A DNA stretch of 64,000 nt from Ulota crispa. Its lineage: Eukaryota > Streptophyta > Bryopsida > Orthotrichales > Orthotrichaceae. The notes below the pieces were generated by a model, which had not been told where the DNA came from, ran no database searches, and worked only from the letters and a program-made list of their open reading frames with translations. The DNA lies in assembly GCA_963920765.1 (NCBI GenBank), contig OY987243.1, forward strand, positions 3,100,001 through 3,164,000, in the 5' to 3' direction. Below are positions 50,383 to 63,581 of this stretch, piece by piece. Positions within the stretch are counted from its first letter, which is position 1. Every line of letters begins with the position of its first letter. A program made the translations under genes and the position numbers.

Positions 50383-50728
50383 GGTAGTGTGCTCTGATTT
50401 GGTGCACTTTTAGGAATGGCTAACATTGTTCCTTCAAATATCTCTTACTGATGAGCTAAGTGGAGTAAGGTAGTGTGCTCTAATTTGGAGCGGTATTCTA
50501 ATTTGGTGCACTTCTAGGAATGGTTGACATTGTTCCTCCAAATATCTCTTATTGTTATTGATGAGTTAGGTGGGCTTAGCAAATTAGGTTAACTTGGTAA
50601 GCCCACCTAACTCAGCAATGACAGTGATACATATTTAAAGGAACAATGTCAACTATTCCTAAAAGTGCACTAAATTAGAATACTGCACCAGATTAAAACA
50701 CCACACCAAATTAGAGCACACTACCATA
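50383..50728. mobile_element. long foldback element with partial duplication of its left arm
   Basis: From about 50465 to 50728 the arms pair over more than 100 bp: GGTAGTGTGCTCTAATTTGG on the left against CCAAATTAGAGCACACTACC on the right, with a near-perfect inner stem (GAGTTAGGTGGGCTT against AAGCCCACCTAACTC). Bases 50383-50464 repeat the first 80 bp of the left arm in direct orientation. It is non-coding and could be transcribed into a hairpin RNA. Confidence 0.85.
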
Positions 50729-51067
50729 CTTGTAGTGAATTCAGTGTTCATGACTTGTGGTTCAAGAATGGAGGCACTCTGGGCATCGCAATTTGAGATA
50801 TCTGGAAGGGCTAGATTCTGGAGTCTGATTTTGGTTTTGGAGGTTGTGGTTTGTGACAGAAAAAAAAGGTAAACAGAGACCACATCCGCCACGATAGAAA
50901 AATAAGACATCGTAATCCACAAAACCACGCTCAAAGACTGACTACCTTGATTGATCAGCATTTACTCCTTTACTGATGTCATGCTTGTTGGGACACAAGG
51001 CAGTCTCTCCACATATGTAATGATTACAGCCGGACTAAGTCATCGGGTAGCAAAAACTGCTTCCATC

Positions 51068-52515
51068 CTAAGCAGCAGCAACCGTCTTCCTAGGAGCTGC
51101 TTGAGTTCCGACAAAATGCAGATAAAAGTTTATGAAAATGAAGCCCCCCTTAGGACGGATTAGAATCTAGGTTTTAGAATTGACTTTGAAGTCCAGTACA
51201 AATATACTACAGATGTCTAGTTCAAAAAGCATGGGGATGGTTATTAATTCATACATTGTTCGTTACATCGTATGAAAATGCAACCTTCTGGTAACCATAT
51301 TCGTCTCGCGAATGTACAGAGTCCATCAATAATCGAGAATCTAAGAAAGGCCTTAAAAAAAGCTATAGATATGTCAAAATCAACAAGACCATCAAGAGGA
51401 CAAAAATTGGTTGACGTACCTTCTCTAAAATTAATGGAAAACCTGCGGGGGAGATGACGCAAATGACGCATGCGACCAGTTCCAGGAGTCTTTCTCCTAA
51501 TAGCCTTCACGCTCCAGTTATCTGGAGAATCATACGCGTTAGCTTAAGAAAGTGAATAGCAGCAGCGGGCATCGCACAATGTATTATAGTTCCAGTGTAG
51601 TGAGTTAAACCGGAATGGCAGAATAAAAGTCTTGCTAACACCATATAAAACTCTAGCTGAAGTCTTAGAATCGGAACATGGATAACGAAGGGCATTGTTC
51701 ATAGCATTCTAAAAAGATACATGTCGCATGATTTGGCTTAGAAACAACGGGCAAAAGATCTCAAAATTAACAAACTTCTTACTGGCTCTGCGGATAATCT
51801 TATGCCGTATTTGCTGAGCACATTTGAATTCCGTGCTCTGATCTCGACTTTGCTTAAGGAGGTGTATTAAGCTCATCAGAAGTACATTCTCAAGAGCTCT
51901 CCAGCAAACTAGTTACTCAAAAGATTTGATAGAGCACAAAATCTGAAACCTGGAATTTTGAGTGCAGAAATTGTCATCTCGGCTTACTGGAGATTTCTGA
52001 TATATGCGACGCATTTGATAAGATTCCATCGATTACAGATAACAGAACGGCGATTGTGTACACCAAATAGTGCATTTAGGTTGCTTTAACAAATTAGGTT
52101 GCCTTACCATGGAAAGTTATTTCATATGGTTTACAACATGGACTTAGCTAATTTGTCATCCTGCAACTATGTTGTTGTTGCCAAGGCCTACAAAAATGCT
52201 TATTGCAATAATTATTCCTGAAAATTACTGTAATAGCAATAAGTATTTAAATAGTGTGAAGTTTCAAGATATTAGTATGGGGCAACCTAATTGCACTATT
52301 TGGTGTAGTTAGTAACTTGGATTTGCCATAATAAAGGAAGAGGTGAGGTTGAAGACGACAATCAGGAAGACGGCACTTACAACTACGGACTCTTGCAGCA
52401 GGATAAGCACATGCCGAGCAACGGCTCTTCTGGATGTGAAAACTCCTGCGTCCACAGCTCCTGCACAGCGTGTGTGATTTGTTCCGGCGCTTGCCAAACT
52501 TCCCGTTCCCTTCGT
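51068..52515 (-). pseudogene. RPL37: damaged, intron-bearing copy of ribosomal protein eL37
   Basis: eL37 is a small zinc-binding protein of the 60S subunit. Three exons are recognised: 52515-52381 ([19 protein letters not shown] and [13 protein letters not shown]), 51521-51420 ([19 protein letters not shown] to INFREG) and 51108-51068 (TQAAPRKTVAAA then TAG). Phases agree: T|AT gives Tyr between the first two, and GAA G|GTACGT ends the second. Damage is visible. One T is missing in the Gly-Ser-Phe codons (AAGTTTGGC), shifting the frame after six codons; no ATG|GT first exon is convincing; and the last exon is preceded by CG instead of AG. Unusual residues (CRSCG, KTPGTG, RRFSINF) fit relaxed constraint. 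Because introns remain, it is a duplicated rather than processed copy. A sequencing slip at the T run is an alternative for one lesion. Confidence 0.82.
52061..52304. mobile_element. CACCAAATAGTGC-family MITE, copy 3, in the eL37 intron
   Basis: Left CACCAAATAGTGCATTTAGG and right CCTAATTGCACTATTTGGTG are near-perfect inverted ends, with TA on each side. This is the best preserved of three copies and lies inside the long intron between the first two eL37 exons. Confidence 0.85.
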
Positions 52516-54389
52516 CTGTACACGTCCAACAGAGTGACCCGGATTTAAATACCCGGAATGATGACGGTTTTACGTTGCCTTGGTCTCAACCCCGACGAAT
52601 GACCATCTCCTATTAATCCAGAGTCTGCAATTTTGTGAATCGTATTGGGGGTCATGAAATAGGGTTATGCTAAGAGCATTGTCACAGCAAACGCAAGAAC
52701 AGAATGCAAACGCTATTGTTGAGGGAAGGGGGAATTTTTGAGCTCCACTGCATCCACGCCAAAGCCTTTTTAGATTTCTTGTGCAAAGCTATAAGCTCCT
52801 GTTCACTCTACTCTCCACGTCTTTTGCATTCATATTACAACTCACCGGAGGACTCAAATAGTCTTTTGGCAAGTGGCCAAGCCTGAAAGGCCATACTCTT
52901 GCACATTGACGAGTACAGTGCTGTTGGAGATCGACGAGTACATTGCTATTGAAGATTTGAATCGTAGAAGCCGTTATGAGTTGAACACAAAGGACTGTTT
53001 TAACATACTGCAAGAGATGCTCTTAGTAAGTTTCCATTTTTAGGTATTGTCAATTGAACCCCCCTACTCAAACCTTGGTTTGCATCAATGCAAAATATGG
53101 ATAGCATGTAAGTTTAGATCTGGAGTTTTCTTTTCGAAAAGCCTCCTGGTGGGCACATGATCTACAGCTTTCAAGGCAAAATAATACATGGCATACTAAG
53201 ATTCAGTAGTAGGATTTTTCGGTTGCAAGTTTTTTTCATTTTCCCACCTCAATTTGTATGAATTCAAAGCTTTGCGCAGAAACTGTGAAGCATTGAGTGA
53301 TCAAACTAGTCACATGTTTGAAAAATAAACCAAAGTTAGCTTTATAAGCATATTTGGATGTTCTTGAATTGTTTCAATATTTGAAATTGTTTGTCATTCA
53401 CTTGCTTACACTCTTAGGGCCATGTTCAAGGAGATTTTGAGCTTCATGGGCTAACATCTGGCATGTCCCAGTTACTATCAACTTTGAAGCAACTTTATAC
53501 TTGCAGCATTTGATATTGCTTGTATTTATACTATATATTATACATTAGTTATTTCTGAAAAATATGTGGCCGATTTTATCTAGTAGATTCTTAAACCAAT
53601 TGGTGCCATTTCATTTGGTTGACTTTTGATTGTTTTGTGGATCTCCCCAACTCAGTACTTAACCCTAAATGTCTAACACTATCTTTTTGTCTCAAAAAAG
53701 TTTTTTGGAAAGTTTTACATTGCAGTTGTAAGATCATTATTACATTTGAACAAAATTGTAACCATAAGATCATGAACTTCAAAGCTTCTAGATGGTGTTG
53801 CCAAAAAAATCCAAAATAACCACACATTTGTTAAGATATTGTGACAAAATTTGGATGAGTGCAAAGTTTGATGATTTTTTGCAATTGCCAAAGCTTGTTA
53901 AGCCAAAATGGTGCTTTTTGTGTACAACGTTGGGAAAAACTCACTTATGGTGAATTAGTATTGATTGTTGCTACTTCAAAACTAATGACCCTTCCAAATT
54001 CATGACAATAGTTTCATAAATGAGCTTGCAATTCAATTGTCAAAAGTTATTGCTTAACACAAGTGAAAATTTTAGCTTCTGCAAAGGCCAAATACCATTA
54101 TGTATACATGAAACTCAGTGACAAATGAATTTTCATTCCTATAACAAAGACACTCCAAGTAAAATTAGCGCAAAAACTCATTTTAATTAGATTCTATTGA
54201 ATGATGAATTTTCAATAGAAGGGCCTTGATTGCCCAAGGGAGGTCTTGCTTGGCTTGAATATTGAATAGAGGGTGACCCATTTTGTATCTAGCATTTCCA
54301 ATGGAGTTCCCAATACCTCAATGAAATTTTCTATTTCCCCTCCAACAAGGTGAAGGGTTCTTGACAACTTCCCATTGGTGGAAATGGAC
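52516..54389. other. intergenic DNA, no gene
   Basis: The first 200 bp is the eL37 5' flank, with TATTTAAAT near 52545-52553 and no clear start codon. A lone TTAACCC end at 53659 has no partner. The remainder is AT-rich without features. Confidence 0.5.
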
Positions 54390-54393
54390 TTAA

Positions 54394-55314
54394 CCCCTAA
54401 AGGACCAAGCCATTTTTTCTGTGAAAAACACAAAAAATTGCCACTTTTGGGGAAGCAAGTACAATGGTAAGAAAAAAAAAATTTAGAAGAATTCAACCAT
54501 AAGATCTTACAGTAGACTACAAGAGGTACATGTGGTAAAAAATCCAGCTCAATTTACATAAAAATGAGTGAGATATTTGCATCTGAATTGCAAAAATGAG
54601 TGTTTTATGGTGCTGCCCAGAAATTTCAGAAGACTTTAACCACTCTTATATCAAAAAAATTACTCTACACAAAGTTGAGGTTTATTTTTGCCATGTAGGA
54701 GACCAAGATAGGTATATGTGAGAGAATTTTCAAATCAATTGGAACTATACAACACATGGGAAAAAATAGTAAGTAAAAAGAAGTAGAGAATGAGTCAAAA
54801 ACTAAATTGTTAAGAATTTAATTATAAAAATGAAAAATGCAAATCCCAATGGCTATAAAGTTGTGATAAACAATCTACATTCCCTTGTTTTTTTTTTTTT
54901 TTCAAAATATTGAAAATTGTGGAAAATAAAGGACTTCAAAGTTTATTTTAGAATAGAGAATCCAGAACTGCCCACAAACAGAAACTCCTCATAACTTTCA
55001 TCTCATCTATCAGAACTAAATGATTCAAAGCTCCCCACGTCAATATAAGTCTAAAGAACCTATTTCAGGTTTTTATATGAAAAAAAAAGAAATTTTTAAA
55101 GAAGTTTTTGGCTGCCCCTCGAACACCATTTTTCATAAATTCATGCATAACTTCTTCATCAAATGTCAAAATGAAGAAAAAATTAGATGCCCACGTAAAT
55201 CTTTGAATTCCCCACCTTCAATAAAGGTTTCAAAAAATCACAAAAAGTAAATTAGCCATAGGTACATGCCCGAAATCCCATTTGTCCCCCAAGGGGACTT
55301 TGGTCTTTTAGGGG
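54394..55314. mobile_element. TTAA/CCCC element, 921 bp
   Basis: Left end CCCCTAAAGGACCAAGCC, right end on the complement CCCCTAAAAGACCAAAG. Flanks are TTAA (54390-54393) and CTAA (55315-55318), one substitution apart. The interior is collinear with 62007-62907 and inverted relative to 34059-34943 (shared AAATCAATTGGAACTATACA). Coding capacity is not recognised. Confidence 0.82.
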
Positions 55315-55418
55315 CTAATTAAACAAATGTCATTTATTGCCAAACTAGCCCCTTTCATTCTAGTGCTTAATTTTGTTTTCAACTTATTGCCCATTTTTCC
55401 AACATGACAACTTGTTAA

Positions 55419-55955
55419 CCCCTAAAGGCCCAAGGGAATAAGGACAAAACATAGATGTGTTATAAAATGGTACTTTTATAACTTTGATGAAGTTTTCTTC
55501 AAATAAAAAAAGGAATTATAATGAATAGTAATTATCCATACAGTCAAACACTCAAAAAAAAATTTGGATTTTTATATAATGAATTTAGGAGCATTTACCA
55601 TTTAATATTCACCAAAATTACAAATTTTACTCATAGATTTCAAAATTTGGTATGATTGGTTAAAAATAAACATTCTATCCTAAATTTCAAAAATGCAATC
55701 TCTTGAAAGGAGAGAACATCATTAGTTTCCCAAAATTGTACATTATAAAATCTATCAAACATTGTCGTAAGTGTTTGTCTTTGAAAAATTCTCCTTGGTA
55801 GAATTTAACTTGGATTGGCATGATTCAAGTTAAGTTGGAAAGTCGACTTGATTTTACATTACAAAAAAAGTTTTTTACAAAAAAGTTTTTCTTGTCTGGA
55901 GCAACCCAAAAAAAACGGGCAACGACCAAAAAATGGTCAATTGGGCACTTAGGGG
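55419..55955. mobile_element. TTAA/CCCC element, 537 bp
   Basis: Ends CCCCTAAAGGCCCAAGG and, on the complement, CCCCTAAGTGCCCAATTG. TTAA on both sides (55415-55418 and 55956-55959). The interior is unlike the neighbouring 921-bp element 100 bp to its left. Confidence 0.8.
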
Positions 55956-55959
55956 TTAA

Positions 55960-58390
55960 GCACTTTAATGACACTTTTTAGCGTGCAACAAGCATGCTTA
56001 CATTTTAGCTTCCACAAAAACAAAAACAAAATTAGAATGTCATATGCAGGACATTCACATTGACCATTGAAGCTGCCTCTAAACCACAACTTCTCCAATT
56101 ATTCTTATTTTTGAACATTCAAATCTCTACCCTCAATAAGGTCTTAAAATTTTGTGAGCACCATTAAAGTAAGTATACTCAATTCCAACCACATACCTAA
56201 TGGCATTCATATGTACCTAGCGTAGTAATTTAATACTAAAATCTAGAAAAGTCGTAGATAGCTTACACAAAAATCAAATCATCTATGATCATTGTTTTAT
56301 ACTTTAGCCTCAAAAATACAAACAACATTTGGATCTTGTAATCAATTATTTATTCTAATGGCCTATGAGTAATCTCATCATTATTGTTTTTATTTTACTT
56401 GGTCTTGAATTTGACAATACCCTTATTATTACAAAACACTCTTGTTTTTCTCAATCAAAGAATCCATATTAGATAATAAGAAACAATAAATTCTTAAAAA
56501 AATAATAAAAAAATGAAAGTAATGGTTGTTTCTAAAACCAACAATTTAAAAATAATCATTTTTCACTTTATTTTTAATCTAAGGTCTTTGAAAATGACCA
56601 TGCAAGATAAGTTTTGCATTATTCAAAAAAATTAGGTGTTTATAGATTGTGCAAGATTTTTTGTTATCACAAAGACATAAAAGTCCAATAGCAATACTCG
56701 TTAGAGGCAACAAAGGATAAATTGATTGACAACAAGCTACTAGACTTGCATGGATGCTGGTACCTCTACTCTAAACTCTAAAAACCTAAATCTTTCATTT
56801 TTACTAAAATTCAAATTAGCAACTTTGATGTAATACAAAGCTCAACAATGCAATGCAATGCAATGAAGATTGCTATCACCATGATTGTCAAAGAATTAAG
56901 CAAAACTGAGCAACAAGATATATCGTTTTATATGAAACAATGAAAGAATTTATTTTCAAAAGCTCTATTCACAACAATCTCCAAAGCCCTAACTTAATTT
57001 TGCTAGCAAATTTATGCAATTGTTGCCCATTGTGTTTAATTTCTATAGTAACAAAATGCTACAAAGACTTATCTTTGTTGTAATTCAAGAATTGAATTCA
57101 TTTGTGGTAATAATATTTTGCCTATTATAAAATTATGAAACCATTCATTTTGCATGCATTACCTATAATCAGTTATTTATCATATGCAAAAAGAAAGTCC
57201 AAAGGTTTGCAACTTAGATGAGCTGCAAATTTGTAAAGATATGTAGTGGAAGACCATAATTAAATGTTTAATGATTATTGTCTAGAGAATCCTATATTTG
57301 AAGAACCTTATATTTATCAAAATGAGAGAATGAAGATCTCCCAAAATAATCATATTGATTTAGGTCGATGCTCAACTAAAGCACCAATTTTCATTAAAAT
57401 GAAAATTTCAATTAAAATGAGAGTATGAATTTGACTATTTAGCTCAAACCAAGCTAAATTGACCTAAACCCTTTCAATTTTAGGTCAAATTGACCTAAAT
57501 TCTTCAATTTTAGGTTATATTTCCTTTAAATTTTTAATCAAATTTCCTCTCAAATTCATGCGAATCTCTCCAAAAAAATGAAAAGGAGTTATTAGGTTCT
57601 CTCATTACACTAGAAAACTCTCATTTTAGTGAATACAAGATTGAAGAGACCTTGTTTAGACAGCAATATAAAATGTCTATAACTTTATTATTTTTATTTA
57701 TGGATATTGTTGTGACTCAAATTTTATATTTATCCAAAAATGTGACGCATTTGGTGTTCCGAGTTTGCATACCATTTGAAGATTTACAATTGTTTAGTGC
57801 TTGTTGGCTAATGTAGTTGTGGTTGATGCAGCAGACAAGTATCATTGAATTAAAGAAAGAACAACTATGGAAGCAATGAAAATGTTCATACATTACATTT
57901 GTTCTTGTTTTCAAGAAGATTACTAGAAAAAATCAACTTGTGAAAATTATTACATTCATTTATAAATTAATGAAGCTAAAGGTTTTTCAAAAATATTTGC
58001 TACGTTGGAGCCTAGGCAATGGAATTGAAAAAAATTGCCTAGTGGCATAACATGGGCAAATTCAATATAAGAATAAGAATCAACATGGTTAATAAATCTC
58101 TTCTTGTTTATAATTTACTTTCAAATACTAGTAATGACATGACATTTACAATCAACGGTTATATTTATCCTGGGTATTACTTGTTTTTTGATGATATTTG
58201 TGCTTGACGGGTTTATTTTGTTCAAACAATTCACAAATATTAAGATGAATATTGCAGTCATTTTACATTGATGCTACTAGAAGCCAAAAAAGATGCTAAA
58301 AGAACTTTGGTGTTGATTTGTATTTATTGCAAATCCCATGCAACAATAAAACATGCAATCCATTTACAACATTATTATGTATGCGTGCAT
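55960..58390. other. very AT-rich intergenic DNA, no gene
   Basis: No coding signal. Local repeats include an (AATGC)n run near 56846-56866 and repeated TTCAATTTTAGGT near 57474-57520. Confidence 0.55.
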
Positions 58391-58529
58391 AGGTAAAAAA
58401 ACAGGTCTACAATGACTAGGTGACAATGACTAAAACATGACTGTACAATCATTTTACAGTCATTTTGTAGTCGTTGTTTAATCATTGCAGTCATTGTCAC
58501 TTAGTTACTGTGGACCCGTTTTTTTACCT
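58391..58529. mobile_element. 139-bp foldback MITE
   Basis: Left AGGTAAAAAAACAGGTCTAC and right (complement) AGGTAAAAAAACGGGTCCAC extend into arms sharing AGTGACAATGAC/AGGTGACAATGAC. The centre repeats ACAATCATTTTACAGTCATT. Single copy here. Confidence 0.8.
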
Positions 58530-61500
58530 GTGATGCATTGTATTTTACAACACAATTATTGAAGACAAACAACATGACCATTTAAGCTACAACAACATTT
58601 GACATCCAACTATGCATATATAGCTTAATTTTGAAAAGTATACTCAAGCATAAAAAGAAATAAAGAGCAAACATATGCATACATATTATGGACTAACTTG
58701 ATTAATCATTTCTAAAACATTATAAAAAACTCTATGCATTGCCTTTTTGTTATTAGAGTAGAGTTGCTACAATGATTTAGCTAGGGCAAAATGATTTTTT
58801 TCAATTCAATATTGCAAATTTTACCTTACAATCATTTTACATTGTGTTGTTCTAATATGTTGTTACAATGTAATAGTTTGATTAAAAAAATCTTTGAATG
58901 AGAGCAATGAATATATTCATAAAAAATATTGTTTGTTTTTTCAATTCTTAAATAAGCATGTAAGAAATAAAACCAAGCATTTATTTGAAGGCAAATTCTT
59001 TTATTTCAAAGAAGATTTACTAAATGCAAATTTATTAATGCAAATATAATAGTTGATTTTTTTGATAGGATGGTTATAAATTTTTCACGTGAAAATGATA
59101 TATAACATGGCAATAATATGTAATAATATATAATTGTATTTCTTTTCATTGCCTTTTTTTTATCTATAGTGAAATAAACGCATTTAGAATACTAAGAAAA
59201 TAAAGTATTTTGTTATCAAATGAAAATAATTGTGTGATATAATAATAATTTAGGCAATGTGTTTTTCAACATGAAAAAAAAATTGTACATTTTATTGTTG
59301 ACAAATTAGCAGTTTATAGCATAACTAACGCACACTCACATCATTGTACAAAATGAATTTGATATATCAAAGTTACTTAAAACACCATATTTATTCTCTT
59401 TTCAAACCATATTGCATTTTGAAAGTGTTCTTCATTTGTGCGCCACTAAAATGTAAATAAATAAAATAAAATATGAAAATAAAAAAAACAATAATAATTA
59501 GAAAGTTACATAAAATTTCAATGGATAGAAATATGATTTATTGCTAAATAAGCTTAATATAAAATTAGAATCAATCAACTATTATTTTCATGAAGAAAAC
59601 TACATCTTCAAAACTCAAATTTTAGCAACATTGAATATAAAGCAATGAATATTAAAGAAAAAACATAAAACAAAAAGCAAAAAGCATTGCTGCTATAAAT
59701 TTCACTAGTATCAATTATATAATAATGAAAATAATTAAAATAAATATACAAAAAATGAAAAAAGTACAATTGATGTAATTTCTTAGGGTTAAAAAATTTT
59801 GAAATAATATTCACATATGATACTTCTTCCTTGGCATACCTTAATCCTTGAGGACGTTTTAAGAAAACATTGATCTATCTTCCAAGAACTACTTATTCTC
59901 TACTAAAGATTCTACTACTAGGGCTGATATTATTGCTTTGAAGCTTCTTAAGTTCTTTTATTTTATTTCATCTCTTTCTATATTTATTGTTGCAAATGCC
60001 TTCATTGTAAAAATTTTAATTTTTGGCGGAGTAGTCTAATCATTTATTTGAAAATCTTGTATACATGCTACTCTAGTTGAACTTTAAACAATGAAAATGA
60101 ACAAATGTCTTATTTTCATGATTTTTATGCAAGTTCAATGCATGTTTAATTGTGTCATCTTCAATAATATCATTAATATTCAAATGTTAAATAGTCTTGT
60201 AGCACCTACAAAATTTAGTAATATTATGTTTAATGAGAATATTTCTTCAGTGTAAATCAAAGCTATGGAAATACTAATTCAAATAGAGTGACAAACTAAC
60301 TAGCAATAAATTTTTATTGTAGCAATAAGACTTATAGTAACATAATGAAATATTTTATATGGTGTAAACTTTTTGAAAAAATTTCAAACAATTTAAACAC
60401 AATATACATTGTGATTAATAAAGCTTTTGCAAAACGTTAATAACATTGAATGCTTCTAAGCTTCTATGAAAATTGTAAAATCATATATTTAATGAATTTT
60501 TGTTTAAGTCGGAAATTGCACTTTTTTTTAAAGTTTTCTGTAACTTACATTATTCATTTACAAAGAGTAGATATATACCTATCATTTCTAAAGTACTAAC
60601 GCTTAGTTGTTTATGATACAAAAATTATGGATAAGATTTTAGGATAATTTGCGCCAAGAGGCTTATTTAAGTCTCATTTTTCTCTTCTCCTAGATAGTTG
60701 GCTCTACAAAGCTTTTATTTATCTATCTAATTTTTTTAAAGAAAAACTTAGAAGGTAAACAGAACATGTCATTTATTGCAAATGTGGACCAGTTTGTGTT
60801 GCTAAAGAAGGTCGGGCTTGTCTTAGAATGTTTCCTCTTCTAGTTTTATGTTGTTGCAAAAATGAAAAGCTTGTTTGTGATAGAGTATGGTTCTCTATAA
60901 AAAAAGACTATTTTTTAATGTGGAATCAAATTGCAAACTAATCATTCAAGTGCATTTTCATATATTTTTTCTTCAAGGATATCAATAAATCTATAACATA
61001 CACAATTGATAAATTTAGTAATACAATATACCATTTTAACTTTTGATAATATGGAATTTTTTTTGAATTGGATTCTTTTATTAATTAATTTGTAATTTTT
61101 TTTAATTTTTAATTTTTATATATTAATATTGAAATACAAACATCTTGTTGATGCAATTTGCATGATTGCTTCACAAACTATGAGATTTTTATCTTATAAG
61201 TGACAGGTTTTTACAAAATTTAATATAAAAACAAATCCGCTAAAACAAAAAATGATATAATAGAACAAGAAATTTCCATTTTTTGCCCATATCTTAACCC
61301 TTATATGAATTTGTTAAAACTGAATTCTAATAATTTATTAAGTACTTGAAATGTCTTGTTTGCATATCATCAAAAATTGCATCAACATAAAATTTGCAGT
61401 TAATAGAGGTAACACAAAAGTATGTAAATCATAAAAACAAGTTAATGTAGATTGACATATACTAACACTTCTACGCAATAACTCTATTATAGGTGATCTT

Positions 61501-62002
61501 TGTTTCTATTCATGAAAATGTAGTGCTTCCTAAAAACATTAAATATTTAACTTTGAGCATTAACAATTCATATAATTTATCCTTAACTCTTGTAATTCAA
61601 AAAATATATATCTATATCTATATATATATATATATATATATTTATTGCAACAATTTATCAAGCAATATGTTTTTATTTAAACATAAAACAAGCAAATGTT
61701 GTCATTATACACAATTCTAATTAATAATCTTAAATTTGAATTTCAAAGGCATTATATTGCAAAAACAATAATTCATTACAATGCAAAATTGTCTTACTTT
61801 TGGTTTTGCTTAATAACGTACTGAAATTTGGATATATTAGTGACAATAAAACTCAAAATTCAAAATATAAGAGTTTTTTAAACAAAAAAGGTTAAATAGT
61901 CTATAATTATGTGATTGTAGTCACTTCTCTTATAGATTTATGTAGAATTTTCTTCTATAATATTGTTTCAAAATGTACAATTTGCATAAAAACCTATAAT
62001 TT
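58530..62002. other. extremely AT-rich intergenic DNA, no gene
   Basis: GC is visibly lowest here. Open frames are short and rich in Ile, Phe, Tyr and Asn. An (AT)n tract lies at about 61600-61640. A single GGGTTAA end at 59786 lacks a partner. No RNA gene seen. Confidence 0.55.
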
Positions 62003-62006
62003 TGAA

Positions 62007-62907
62007 CCCCTAAAGGTCTAAGCCCTTTTTTAACTGCCACTTTGGAGGGAATGAGTAGAAAAGTAGGAAATAAAGTTTGTTTTGCAAATCCAACTGTAGG
62101 AGCTTGCCTTAGACTAGAAGAAGTACTTGTGGGAAAAAACCAGGTGATTTTAGACGAAGAGGAGGGAGATGTTTACATCTGAAGTGAAAAAAAAAATGTT
62201 TTTTTCCTTACTACTAGTAAATTTTAGAAGCCTTTGACCACTCTTGCATGAAAGAAACTACTTTACACAAAGTTGAGATTTATTTTTTCCATGTAGAAGA
62301 CCAAGTTAAGTATGTGTGGGAGAATTTTCAAATCAATTGGAACTATACAACACATGGGGAAAAATAGTAAGTAAAAAGAATGAGTCAAATTACTAAATTG
62401 TTAAGAACTTAATTATTAAAATGAAGAATGCAAATCCCAATAGTTATAATGTTGTAATAAACAATCTACTTCCTTAGGTTTAGTTCTTTCTCCAAAATAT
62501 TGAAAATTGTGGAAAATAAAGGACTTCAAAGTTTATTTTAGAGTAGAGAATCCATAATTGCCCACAAACTAAAACATCTCATAACTTTCATCTCATCAAT
62601 TGAAGTTGAATGATTCAAAGCTTCCCATATATGAAAAAATTGAAAGAACCAACAAATTTCTATTTTTAGAAAATTCAAAATTCTAAGAAGTTTTTGGGTT
62701 GCCCAAATTGCCCTCCCCCCTAGGCAACAAAAATTCTTGCATAAGTTCTTTGTCAAATGTCAAAATGAAAAAAAATTTAGATGACCGTGTAGGTCTTGGA
62801 ATTTCCCACCTTTGAAAAAGTTTTAAAAAATCACAAAAACTAGATTAGCTATAGGTACATGTCCAAAATCCATTTGTCCCTTGGGGGGACATTTGGGCCT
62901 TTAGGGG
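62007..62907. mobile_element. TTAA/CCCC element, 901 bp
   Basis: Left end CCCCTAAAGGTCTAAGCC, right end on the complement CCCCTAAAGGCCCAAATG. Flanks are TGAA (62003-62006) and TTAA (62908-62911). Same interior and orientation as the copy at 54394. Its right TTAA touches the start of the next element. Confidence 0.82.
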
Positions 62908-62911
62908 TTAA

Positions 62912-63222
62912 GGGAAAATTTCATGGATACCCCTATAGTTTGTCATATTTTTTTAGATACCCTTACTTTTTTAAAAATTTCACAAATACCCTTGGACCAA
63001 AAAAAATCAATTTTCGTTTTGTTATGCATGCCACTTCCCTTCTTCCTTTGTGCACATGCATAACAAAAAAGAAGTAGTGTGCGCACAAATGGGAGAAGGA
63101 AGCAACATGCACAACAAAAAAATGCCTAAAATTTTGGTCCAAGGGTATTTGTGAAGTTTCTAAAAAAGCAAGCGTATCCATGAAAATATTGCAAACTTTA
63201 GGGGTATCCATGAAATTTTTCC
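62912..63222. mobile_element. foldback MITE, GGGAAAA family, copy 6
   Basis: Starts GGGAAAATTTCATGGATACC and ends GGGGTATCCATGAAATTTTTCC. It begins at the base after the TTAA of the preceding element, so one element used the border of the other. No clean 9-bp duplication is readable at this junction. The centre carries TTGTGCACATGCA as in copy 5. Confidence 0.85.
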
Positions 63223-63581
63223 TATTTTTAATGTACCACAATTTATTTCAAATGTTATTAACAAATGGATATTGCCATGGTTATAGTTAATAGTACATTG
63301 ATTTGTTTCAAATTGTCTCAAAACTCAATTACAATTTGTTGATACACATAAACTATCAATTAATTAAAACAATAAAACATACTTGAACTATACATCTTTT
63401 CATTTTATTTTTATTATTTGTTTTACATTGTCAATTTTGAATCATAATAGCTTAAGTTTTAGTAATTTACCTAATCTAATCAAATTTATCATAAAAACCA
63501 AATAAATATAGTAAATCAATTTGTCCTTTACCTAAATAAAGAGCATGATGCACAAGAGTTCTTTCCTAACAATTAGCTTAA

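Noticed and set aside
61493..61720. 75-codon plus-strand frame with a YIYIYIYI run
   Set aside because: The run is the translation of an (AT)n microsatellite.
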